Assembly: GCF_022352055.1 (NCBI RefSeq)
Contig: NZ_JAKRWM010000004.1
Coordinates: forward strand, 310,001 to 374,000
From: Cohnella mopanensis
GTDB lineage: Bacteria; Bacillota; Bacilli; Paenibacillales; Paenibacillaceae
Reading direction: 5' to 3'
Length of the DNA stretch: 64,000 bases
The position numbers were made by a program, and so were the translations under genes. Of the stretch, positions 34,555-42,291 are shown one piece after another (within the stretch, counting starts at the first letter, position 1; the number at the start of each line of letters is the position of its first letter). The notes below the pieces were generated by a model, which worked only from the letters and a program-made list of their open reading frames with translations, had not been told where the DNA came from and did not search any database.

Positions 34555-36231
34555 TTATTTGGTTTGCGCGTCGTAAGCTTCTTGGTAAACTTCGAGCAGA
34601 TGCTTGAGGTTCATGCTATCAAGCGTCTTCACGTAGGTATCCCATTCCTTGTCGATATTCGCATCTCCAATAACGAAGCGAGCAAGCATCTCGTCCACGT
34701 AGTCGTTGACGGTTTTCGAAAGATCGGCGACCTCAGTCGCTTGTTCGTTCGTCATGAACAACGGAGGAACGGTTGCGATGTTCGTCGGTTTGTAAGGCTC
34801 GTAGTTGTTTTTCGTTTCGTTGTACAGAATGACTTCGAGATCTTCTTCGCCTTTGCTGACCGCGCTTAGGCGGAATTCGTTGGAGCGAAGGGCAGGACCT
34901 GTTTGCGCCCAGTTCACGTTCTGTACTTCTCCGAAGGATTTGAGCTCGGACCATTTGGCCGGCTGTCCGTTAATGCCGACTTCGCCGTCGGTCGCATTGC
35001 GCCATTCTTGGTCCGGACGGCCATAGTTGCTGCGCAAGGTGTGTTCGTATTCATATAATCCGTCCGCCCAACGGAGAGCGACTTCCGGATTTTTGGCTTT
35101 GTTCGTGATGAGGAAAGAACCTGTCGTCAAGCTTGTCGCGTCGGTCGGCGCGTATTGCACGCCGGCAGGGCCTTTTAAGACAGGGACGGTCACGTACTCG
35201 CTCCAACGGCCGCTTTCTCCTAACAATTGCGTAAATACGCCTTGGTGTCCGCCGGTGGATGCGCCGAGAATGACGGTTTTCGGATTTTCTCCGATCTGAA
35301 TGAGTTGGTTGTCGTCTTGCGTGAACGATTCAGGAGCGATAAGGCCTTCGGAGTACATTTTGTTCAAGTACTTCAAGCCTTCTTTCCACTCCGGCTTCGT
35401 GAAGGAGACGTCAAGCTTGCCGTCTTGGACGTACAGATGCTTAGTCGTGCCGTACATCGGGTTATACACGAAGGAGTTCATTAAGAAAGCATCAATGGAA
35501 GATCTCCAGGATTTAGGAGCGATGGACAACGGGATTTCGTCCGCTTTGCCGTTGCCGTTAGGATCTTGGGTCTTGAAGGCTTTCAGCACGTTGTACAGTT
35601 CTTCCGTCGTCGTAGGCATTTTCAGGTTCAGCTTTTCGAGCCATGGCTTATAGATCCACATTTTCTGGCTCTGCGAGCAGTGGTAACATTCGTTGACTTC
35701 GGGCAGGGAGTAAATGTTGCCGCCCGGTGCCGTAATCGCTTCTTGGATGTCCGGGCGATCGGCGAACAGCTTCTTCGTTTGCGTGCCTTGTTTCTCGATC
35801 AGGTCATTCAGCGGAAGGAATACGCCTTGGGAACCGTAGATCATCTCTTGCGCGGGGGACACGTTCATCCCGAAAATCACGTCCGGATAATCTTCGCTCG
35901 CGAGCACAAGGTTCAGCTTCTCCTGCATGCTTTGCTCGGGAACGACTTCCCAATCGATATGCACGTTCGTTTTCTCTTCATACCATTTGGTAAATTCGTT
36001 CGTAGAGAAATCTTCGACGAGCGGATTGCCGCGAACCATCACTTTAAGCGTTACTTTTTCCTTCGTAATCGGATAAGTTCCAGGCTCGGTCAGCAGGCTG
36101 TTCTCGGCGCTGGCGCTTCCCGCCGGAGCGCTGGATGCGGCGTTATTCTCGTTGTTGGAGCTCGAGCAAGCGGATAAAACCGTCGAGAGCATCAAGATTG
36201 CCGCGATTAGGGTGAACAATGACTTCTTCAT
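34555..36231 (-). CDS. Sugar ABC transporter solute-binding lipoprotein (YtcQ/LipO-like)
   Basis: 558 residues. Lipoprotein signal MKKSLFTLIAAILMLSTVLS followed by ACSS, lipid Cys at about 22. The family-1 extracellular binding fold shows TLKVMVRGNPLVEDFSTNEF, TKWYEEKTNVHIDWEVVP and KAFKTQDPNGNGKADEIPLS, the last a calcium-binding-like loop common in this Paenibacillaceae group. Substrates of such proteins are usually oligosaccharides. It lies after two permease genes; the ATP-binding subunit is missing and is presumably a shared MsmX-type ATPase elsewhere. RBS GGAGGG. Confidence 0.93.
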   Translation of the reverse strand: MKKSLFTLIAAILMLSTVLSACSSSNNENNAASSAPAGSASAENSLLTEPGTYPITKEKVTLKVMVRGNPLVEDFSTNEFTKWYEEKTNVHIDWEVVPEQSMQEKLNLVLASEDYPDVIFGMNVSPAQEMIYGSQGVFLPLNDLIEKQGTQTKKLFADRPDIQEAITAPGGNIYSLPEVNECYHCSQSQKMWIYKPWLEKLNLKMPTTTEELYNVLKAFKTQDPNGNGKADEIPLSIAPKSWRSSIDAFLMNSFVYNPMYGTTKHLYVQDGKLDVSFTKPEWKEGLKYLNKMYSEGLIAPESFTQDDNQLIQIGENPKTVILGASTGGHQGVFTQLLGESGRWSEYVTVPVLKGPAGVQYAPTDATSLTTGSFLITNKAKNPEVALRWADGLYEYEHTLRSNYGRPDQEWRNATDGEVGINGQPAKWSELKSFGEVQNVNWAQTGPALRSNEFRLSAVSKGEEDLEVILYNETKNNYEPYKPTNIATVPPLFMTNEQATEVADLSKTVNDYVDEMLARFVIGDANIDKEWDTYVKTLDSMNLKHLLEVYQEAYDAQTK

Positions 36232-36271
36232 ATAGACCCTCCAATAGTGGTTGCGAAGTGGTTGTTACGCT

Positions 36272-37168
36272 TTAACCTTTAATGGATCCAATCATGACGC
36301 CTTTCACGAAAAACTTCTGAACGAACGGATAGATCAGAAGCAAAGGCACGGAGGATACGACGATGAGGGAATATTTCAACAGCTCGCGAAGCCCTTGGCG
36401 GGCCGCGGCCGATTTGACATCGCCCAGCATGTCGATTTTCACTTCGTTCTGGACAAGAATGTCCCTTAGTATCAGCTGCAATGGATATAAGTGCGGGTCT
36501 TTCAAGTAAATCATCGCATTAAAATACTGATTCCAATGGCCGACCGCGTAGAATAGCGCGATGACGGCGATGATAGGTCCCGATAAAGGGATGACGATTC
36601 GGAGCAGGAAGCGGAAGTCGTTGCAACCGTCGAGCTGCGAAGCTTCCAGTAGCTCGTGAGGAATGGTCGTCTGAAAATAAGTCCTCATAATAATGACATT
36701 CCATACGGAGAGCGCGGTCGGGATGAGCATCGCCCAGACGGTATTGATCATATGCAGGTCTTTCACGACGAAATAAGTCGGAATGAGGCCTCCGCTGAAC
36801 ATCATCGTGAAGACGAAGAGCAGCATGAATATATTTCGTCCGCGGAAATCTCTCCGCGACATCGGGTAGGCGGCCATTATCGTCATGATAATGTTAATGA
36901 GCGTACCCGCCACCGTATAGAAGACGGTATTCTGAAAACCGGTAAGAATATTTTTGTTCTTAAATACGGCTTTATAACCATCTAGCGATGGATCTACCGG
37001 CCATAACCATACTTTTCCCGAAAGCACGGCATAGCTGGAGCTAAACGAAGCGCTAACGACATAGATGAGCGGATACAGTACGGCGATTAGCACGATCGAA
37101 AGTACGATGTAATTCACGATCGTGAATGCGCGGTCGCTGCCCGATTCCCGAATACTGGACTTGTTCAC
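36272..37168 (-). CDS. Carbohydrate ABC transporter permease (YtcP/LplC-like)
   Basis: 298 residues with six membrane helices. The EAA motif linking to the ATPase reads ELLEASQLDGCNDFRFLLRI, followed by VIPLSGPIIAVIALFYAVGHWNQYFNAM and the C-terminal LLIYPFVQKFFVKGVMIGSIKG, closely the same ending as the second system's permease at 60785. Start GTG 37168 after AAGGGGGA. It lies 13 bases after the partner permease gene and 40 before the binding-protein gene. Membrane channel half for an oligosaccharide importer. Confidence 0.94.
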   Translation of the reverse strand: MNKSSIRESGSDRAFTIVNYIVLSIVLIAVLYPLIYVVSASFSSSYAVLSGKVWLWPVDPSLDGYKAVFKNKNILTGFQNTVFYTVAGTLINIIMTIMAAYPMSRRDFRGRNIFMLLFVFTMMFSGGLIPTYFVVKDLHMINTVWAMLIPTALSVWNVIIMRTYFQTTIPHELLEASQLDGCNDFRFLLRIVIPLSGPIIAVIALFYAVGHWNQYFNAMIYLKDPHLYPLQLILRDILVQNEVKIDMLGDVKSAAARQGLRELLKYSLIVVSSVPLLLIYPFVQKFFVKGVMIGSIKG

Positions 37169-37181
37169 GGTTTCGTCCCCC

Positions 37182-38090
37182 TTACCATAAGCTTTCCTGC
37201 CCGACTTTCTTAGCCGTTTGGTTCACGATGATAAGCAAGATGAATCCGATGGCGGCTTTGAACAGACCGATGGCAGTCGCATAAGAGAAGTTAAGGGCTT
37301 GGGAAACCATGCCGACTTTGTAGACGTAGGTGTCGATAACTTCGGATGCCCGCAGATTGAGGGCGTTCTGCATAATTAAGATTTTCTCGAATCCCGTCTC
37401 CATAATTTGACCCGTATTCAGGATCAATAGAATAACGGCGATAGGCAGGATGCCAGGGATGTCGATGTGCCGCATTCTCTGGATTTTGTTCGCGCCGTCC
37501 ATGACGGCCGCTTCGTGAAGCGATGGATCTATTCCGGCAAGCGCCGCCAAGTAGATGATGCAGGCAAAGCCGACATTCTGCCAGACGTGGGACCAGACGT
37601 AGATGGATTGAAACATCGACGCTTCGCCCATGAAATTGATCGCGTCTACTCCGAACCATCCGAGCACCGTGTTCACGATGCCTGTCCGAGGGTCAAGGAA
37701 CTGGAACAGCAACCCGACCACGACGACAAGAGAGATGAAGTAAGGCGCGTAGGTGACCATCTGCACCGTTTTCTTGAATCGCTCGTTCTTCACGTAATTC
37801 AATCCCAGAGCTAGCAGGATCGGAAACGGGAAGCTTGCGGCCAATGTATAGAAGCTGATGGACAACGTATTCTTCAGCAACCGCCAGAATTCGTAGGAAT
37901 GGAAGAAACGCTCGAAGTGCGCGAATCCTACCCACGGGCTTCCGAACATGCCTTTCGTAACAGTGAATTGCTTGAACGCGATAACGCTTCCGAACATCGG
38001 CACGTACTTGAACACGATGATATACAGAAGCGGCAACGCGAACAGCGCATACAACTGCCAACCTTTCCGTACATCGTATAAAGTTTTCAG
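37182..38090 (-). CDS. Carbohydrate ABC transporter permease (YteP/LplB-like), apparent CTG start
   Basis: About 302 residues from the proposed start. Hydrophobic LFALPLLYIIVFKYVPMFG and the EAA loop LHEAAVMDGANKIQRMRHID identify an LplB-type permease. The frame is open to TTG 38183, but a good promoter (38141-38169) lies within that stretch, so translation should begin downstream of it. No ATG, GTG or TTG lies in the right place; CTG 38090 has GAGGGGGGA six bases upstream and gives LKTLYDVRKGWQLYALFALP, a normal N-terminus. If the promoter assignment is wrong the start could be 38183. Confidence 0.85.
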   Translation of the reverse strand: MKTLYDVRKGWQLYALFALPLLYIIVFKYVPMFGSVIAFKQFTVTKGMFGSPWVGFAHFERFFHSYEFWRLLKNTLSISFYTLAASFPFPILLALGLNYVKNERFKKTVQMVTYAPYFISLVVVVGLLFQFLDPRTGIVNTVLGWFGVDAINFMGEASMFQSIYVWSHVWQNVGFACIIYLAALAGIDPSLHEAAVMDGANKIQRMRHIDIPGILPIAVILLILNTGQIMETGFEKILIMQNALNLRASEVIDTYVYKVGMVSQALNFSYATAIGLFKAAIGFILLIIVNQTAKKVGQESLW

Positions 38091-38140
38091 CTGCGATCCC
38101 CCCTCGGCGTATGACTTGGTGTATCCGGCCGGTGATTCGA

Positions 38141-38169
38141 AGTATAGGGGATGTAAGCGTTTGCGTAAA
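38141..38169 (-). promoter_or_regulatory. Promoter of the transporter-fucosidase operon with cre in the spacer
   Basis: On the minus strand TTTACG (38169-38164), 17-base spacer, TATACT (38146-38141). The spacer and -35 hold CGCAAACGCTTACA; its complement TGTAAGCGTTTGCG (38152-38165) matches the cre consensus TGWAANCGNTNWCA at all but the final base. CcpA bound here would block initiation when preferred sugars are present. Confidence 0.75.
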
Positions 38170-38209
38170 TCAGACAGATTCAAGGACTATGCACGATTTT
38201 AGAAAGTCA

Positions 38210-38223
38210 TGAAAGCGCTTTTA
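38210..38223 (-). promoter_or_regulatory. Second cre-like site upstream of the transporter promoter
   Basis: TGAAAGCGCTTTTA matches TGWAANCGNTNWCA except for one base (T for C at position 13). It lies about 40 bases above the -35, so it may support cooperative CcpA binding. Confidence 0.5.
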
Positions 38224-38250
38224 TTCCGTATTCAGACGTTATTCAATTGT

Positions 38251-40551
38251 TTAGATTCCATTACGCGAATTTCTGCGAAACTCCGTGGCACTAAGGCCGT
38301 TGGCTCTTTTGAAAGCACGGCTGAACGAGTTTAAGGAATAATATCCGACCCACGCGGATATTTCGTTAACCGGCATTTCGCTCTCGCTCAGCATTCGTTT
38401 GGCATGCGTCATTCTGACCGTTTCCAGGTAGTCAGAGAAATTGACGCCGGTCTGTTCTTTGAAAAAATAGGAAATATACGCTTCCGATGTGTTGAAACGG
38501 TCGGCAAGCGTCGTTAGGCTCAAGTCGGTTTGCATGTATTGTTCTTCCAGATGACGAATAAGATCGTCCTTTAATTGTTTATTATGGCTTTTCTTGCGGT
38601 CATGCTGCTTGCGGCACAACTGCAGGAAAGCGGCGGTTAGCTGTTCGAAAGCCGCTTTCGGGGAGCGTCCGGATTCGGAGGCAAGCAAGGCCGCTTCGAC
38701 TTCATCGCTTTGGCGGTCGGATTCGCCGCCGGATTGCTCGCAGCACTTCAGCAGCGTCCCCGTTATTTCGTTAACGAGAATCTTATACACGGCGGTAGGC
38801 AAGTTGTTCTGATGGAGATTATTGTCCCGGATTTGCTCCAGTAAGGCCTCGGTTTCCGGTAAGCTCCCAGACTTAACTAGATTGATTAGCCGAAGCTCGA
38901 CGTCCGGCGGATAATAATACGCGGGAAGCGCGGAGCTTTCGTCGTCATGGAAAATAATGGACCGTTCCTCGGACCAGCTTTCTCTATGCAACAGCAGCCG
39001 AGCTTCTTCATAAGATCGGCTGATCTCCGTCATCTGAAGGTAACAGCCGCCGACAGGCATGTACGTGAGTACGTTAAGCGAATGGGCAAGTCGGCCATGA
39101 AGATCCTTCAGCGTATGGCGAATCTCCTCCAAGAAGGTAGAGGCGGATTCCGAATCTCCGTTAATAAGCAGGCCGATCTGATTCTCTCCGAGATCGTGCG
39201 ACGAGATCATTTTGCCGTAAGCTTTGGAAATAACGTCCCGAATGGCGATTTTGCGGAAATCGAGCTCGGTCAGCATCTCTTCGTTGTAAGTTCCGTCATA
39301 ACCGGCGATAACGAGTATACCTACAGCGTAATAATCGCCTTCCCACGCTTGGCGGGAATGTTCCATGGCGACCGCGATGTCCTTATTGGACAAGTAATGG
39401 CCTCTGAGCAGACGGTCATAGAATCCGCTTCGGATGAGGGGAACCTGTTGATCCATTTTTTCCGACAGAAAATCGTTGCTATGAATTAAGTTAGTCACGG
39501 AAGAGCGCACATAGTCCCACACCATACGGTTCGGGGCGACTCCCGCATTGGCGCGTTGGGAGGGGAGCACTCGCAGAAGCATCCATAGCGGACGGCTGTT
39601 GCGATAAGAGAATAGCAAGGCTGCCAGCAGGCCGATAACCAAGCTGATTAGGATAATGGTTAGAATAAGCTGCTTGAAGTATTGCACCTTCTCGAGCACG
39701 TAAGCTTCCGGCTGCGCGGATAAATAGGTCCAGCCGTTGTAGCTTGACGTTGTTTTCGTGACGAGCATGCGATGGCCGTCAATATCGAGAGGAGTGAATC
39801 CGTCCCTCAGGTCCGTTGTCCAGCCGATATCGGTTTGAGTGCCGGTCCGGCTGATGATCTCGCCCTTGCCGTCCGTAATGAAGGCGAAGCCGCCGTTGCT
39901 GGAATCAAGCTTGTGAAGCAAGCTGTGAATCTGGTTGTTGTCGATGAGCATAAGAACGATTCCCGAGCTCGTCTGCGAACCGATAGATTGCATATAGGAT
40001 ACAACGGAATGGCTTTTGCCTTTATACACAGCGAGTCGGCCAGGGTAGAAAGTTTTCGAGCTGCCCCGATTTCTAAGATCTCCGAGCCATTCCTCGTAGG
40101 TTTGGTCATCGTAATGGAATTCCAGATCGTAAAATTGGCGGAGAGAGTAGGAGTTGCGAGGAGAAACGACAACCTCGCTATGCGGATAAACGACGTAATA
40201 GTCCAAAATAAAATGGTTGAATAGGGAATAGTCGAACAGATCCTTCTTCAATTCCAGGATGCGTACGGGGTTAGTCCCGAAGAAGGGCTTGTTCACATAT
40301 TGAAAAGACTGCGCCTTCGTGCTGCTGGCTACCTGCTCCGTAATCGTCTCGAGTTCCTCGAAGCGGCGGTCCATAATTTCCTTGGTCTGTTCCATAACCG
40401 CATAAGCCGTCTCCTTGGAATGGTTCTCGACCAGGGAAGAGGTTTTCTCGTAAGCATATAATCCAACGGCCAGAAATCCCGCTAGCAATATCGCGTAGGG
40501 GACGAAAAAATGAATCCAAACTTTAATGCTTCCGCGGCCGTCCTTGGGCAT
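38251..40551 (-). CDS. Membrane-anchored AraC-family sensor-regulator (YtdP/YesN-like)
   Basis: 766 residues: membrane helix about 10-32 (IHFFVPYAILLAGFLAVGLY), an extracellular Cache-like sensor (about 33-290), a second helix about 296-318 (LILTIILISLVIGLLAALLF), a cytosolic linker and two AraC helix-turn-helix units at the C-terminus (SLTTLADRFNTSEAYISYFF and MPVNEISAWVGYYSLNSFSR). Such one-component receptors sense an extracellular sugar or its binding protein and activate the neighbouring transporter genes. It lies just upstream of them on the same strand. RBS AAGGAGAGG. A cre-like site lies at 40595. Confidence 0.93.
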   Translation of the reverse strand: MPKDGRGSIKVWIHFFVPYAILLAGFLAVGLYAYEKTSSLVENHSKETAYAVMEQTKEIMDRRFEELETITEQVASSTKAQSFQYVNKPFFGTNPVRILELKKDLFDYSLFNHFILDYYVVYPHSEVVVSPRNSYSLRQFYDLEFHYDDQTYEEWLGDLRNRGSSKTFYPGRLAVYKGKSHSVVSYMQSIGSQTSSGIVLMLIDNNQIHSLLHKLDSSNGGFAFITDGKGEIISRTGTQTDIGWTTDLRDGFTPLDIDGHRMLVTKTTSSYNGWTYLSAQPEAYVLEKVQYFKQLILTIILISLVIGLLAALLFSYRNSRPLWMLLRVLPSQRANAGVAPNRMVWDYVRSSVTNLIHSNDFLSEKMDQQVPLIRSGFYDRLLRGHYLSNKDIAVAMEHSRQAWEGDYYAVGILVIAGYDGTYNEEMLTELDFRKIAIRDVISKAYGKMISSHDLGENQIGLLINGDSESASTFLEEIRHTLKDLHGRLAHSLNVLTYMPVGGCYLQMTEISRSYEEARLLLHRESWSEERSIIFHDDESSALPAYYYPPDVELRLINLVKSGSLPETEALLEQIRDNNLHQNNLPTAVYKILVNEITGTLLKCCEQSGGESDRQSDEVEAALLASESGRSPKAAFEQLTAAFLQLCRKQHDRKKSHNKQLKDDLIRHLEEQYMQTDLSLTTLADRFNTSEAYISYFFKEQTGVNFSDYLETVRMTHAKRMLSESEMPVNEISAWVGYYSLNSFSRAFKRANGLSATEFRRNSRNGI

Positions 40552-40594
40552 GTTAACCTCTCCTTGATGTCTAAACTAGTTGATCGAACGGAAA

Positions 40595-40608
40595 TGAGAA
40601 CGTTTACT
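40595..40608 (-). promoter_or_regulatory. Candidate cre site upstream of the AraC sensor gene
   Basis: On the minus strand AGTAAACGTTCTCA differs from the cre consensus only at the first base. It lies about 45 bases before the start codon. No clear -10/-35 pair was found. Confidence 0.5.
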
Positions 40609-40754
40609 CGATGATAACAAAAAAAGCCCGATTCCGGTATGGATATCGTTGTCTGAAAGTTAAAGGACGCGAATAGACTAGAAGACGACAGTATTAATGA
40701 AAGCGCAATCATAGCGTGACAGCTCCTAATTAGGAACAATAAGGAGAGATGGCG

Positions 40755-41249
40755 ATGGGAACGCGTTTGTTGTCCGAGTATTTGATTAAGAAGCACAATC
40801 CGCAGTTGAGATATGTAAGAGCCTATACGAGCGGGAAAAACATGGCCACCTTATATGCATGGAACGATGACTTGAAGTTGTCCGAGCAGGACTCTGCCAC
40901 GCTGAAACGGTTTGCTTCCGGCTACTTGCCATCCTATGTCTGTTATCAGGTCAAGGAATACTCCAAGATTCAGGAGGATCGGGTTCCGCAGGTGTACGAC
41001 TTGCCGGAAAGCATCGTGAAGACGGCGATGACCCGGGATCTAGACCAATACGGAATCGTGGCTATCATTAACACGATGCTGGCGAGCGGCGGGATGGCAT
41101 TCAGCAGGTATGATTTCAATACGGGGTATTTGCATTTCAACGTGCATACGATGACCATCGTTACGGAGATCGAGAAAGAGATTATTCGCAGGTACGTATC
41201 CGAGATTATTCCGCTTGGTTATCGTTGCGAGCTCAACTACTTCAATTAA
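40755..41249 (+). CDS. Hypothetical protein, unknown family
   Basis: 164 residues, soluble, no signal peptide. Readable segments: MGTRLLSEYLIKKHNPQLRY, YTSGKNMATLYAWNDDLKLS and MAFSRYDFNTGYLHFNVHTM; the last suggests a small alpha-beta domain. I do not recognise a family. ATG 40755 is chosen over ATG 40749 because AGGAGAG ends directly at 40749 and is correctly spaced only for 40755. The gene stands between the divergent AraC sensor gene and the convergent AraC gene at 41265, so context gives no clear function. Confidence 0.7.
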   Translation: MGTRLLSEYLIKKHNPQLRYVRAYTSGKNMATLYAWNDDLKLSEQDSATLKRFASGYLPSYVCYQVKEYSKIQEDRVPQVYDLPESIVKTAMTRDLDQYGIVAIINTMLASGGMAFSRYDFNTGYLHFNVHTMTIVTEIEKEIIRRYVSEIIPLGYRCELNYFN

Positions 41250-41264
41250 GAGACAGGCTTCCTC

Positions 41265-42140
41265 TTATGAGAAACGTTGGCGGTATTGTCGAGGGGATAA
41301 CCCTTCCGCCTTCAGGAAGCATGAGCTGAAGTAGGGCGCTTGGTTGAAGCCGACTTCTTCGGCAATCCTAGCAATCGGATGGTCGGTTTGCATGAGCATC
41401 AGCTTGCTCTGTTCGATCCGGTACCGAAGCAAATAATCCATCGGGGATTGGCCATATTCTTTTTTCATGCAGCGGGCGATGTATACGGGGTGGAAATTTA
41501 AGCTTTCGCCGAGCGCCTGAGCGGTAATTTCCTCCCGGTAATGGCTTCGCAGATAGGCGGCGGCTTGTTCGGCGCAGGCCGTAGCGGGCGTGGCGAGCTG
41601 CGACTCGATGCTGGCGGCTAGCAACTGTAGCGCTTCTTGGAACAGAAGCTGTTCCTTGAAGCGGGAGGAACGAAGATGAGCTTCCGGGCCGATCGCGATC
41701 ATCTGTTCGAGAATCTCTTCGAGTTTGCCCGGTTGAGCCAGCTTGGCGAATTGGGGCAGCGCTAGCGGGAATGCTAAAGTATCAAATTTATAGGAGTCAC
41801 TTGATTCGTCAACCGGTTCCGGAGATGGAAGAAGCGGAATCGTATCGGTAGCTTGCCAGGCTCCGGTCGTCTGAAAGTGCAACCAGTAATAATCCGTCTG
41901 TTCTTTACATCCATCGGTAGAGTAATGATAGCAATCCGGACGAAGAATAAGCGCGTTCCCCGCACCCACTTCGTATTTCCTCTCTTCTTCCCCGATATAG
42001 AGACATCCTTTTTTGACCACCAACAGATCGAATAATTGGATGTTGCGTCTGTTCATATGCCGATCTCCGACCGTAAACTCCGCAAAGCCACTTGCGATGT
42101 AATGGAGCAGAGGCGGCAGGGTGAACTCTAACAGTTTCAA
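41265..42140 (-). CDS. AraC-family regulator with N-terminal cupin domain
   Basis: About 291 residues. N-terminal cupin/AraC-binding domain (about 20-130; DLLVVKKGCLYIGEEERKYE, LILRPDCYHYSTDG) and C-terminal pair of HTHs (EEITAQALGESLNFHPVYIA and HPIARIAEEVGFNQAPYFSS). Soluble, so it senses a cytosolic sugar. TTG 42140 is preferred to TTG 42146 since AGGAGGGG lies six bases upstream of it. It is divergent from a MATE transporter gene beginning at 42292, which may be its target. Stops 15 bases from the unknown protein gene, tail to tail. Confidence 0.88.
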   Translation of the reverse strand: MKLLEFTLPPLLHYIASGFAEFTVGDRHMNRRNIQLFDLLVVKKGCLYIGEEERKYEVGAGNALILRPDCYHYSTDGCKEQTDYYWLHFQTTGAWQATDTIPLLPSPEPVDESSDSYKFDTLAFPLALPQFAKLAQPGKLEEILEQMIAIGPEAHLRSSRFKEQLLFQEALQLLAASIESQLATPATACAEQAAAYLRSHYREEITAQALGESLNFHPVYIARCMKKEYGQSPMDYLLRYRIEQSKLMLMQTDHPIARIAEEVGFNQAPYFSSCFLKAEGLSPRQYRQRFS

Positions 42141-42291
42141 GCGCAACCCCTCCTAAATACAGGTTTGTAAAATGAAAGTTTCGGTTTGAAAACTAACACA
42201 TGATCTTCTGTATTCACACTATAATGTGTTTTATATCAGAAGTCGAACCGAAATTTTCGATAACGACCTGAATGTCATAGGAGTTGGAATA

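Noticed and set aside
38091-38183. Upstream extension of the YteP-like permease to TTG 38183
   Set aside because: It runs through a good -35/-10 promoter with an embedded cre site and has no ribosome binding site.
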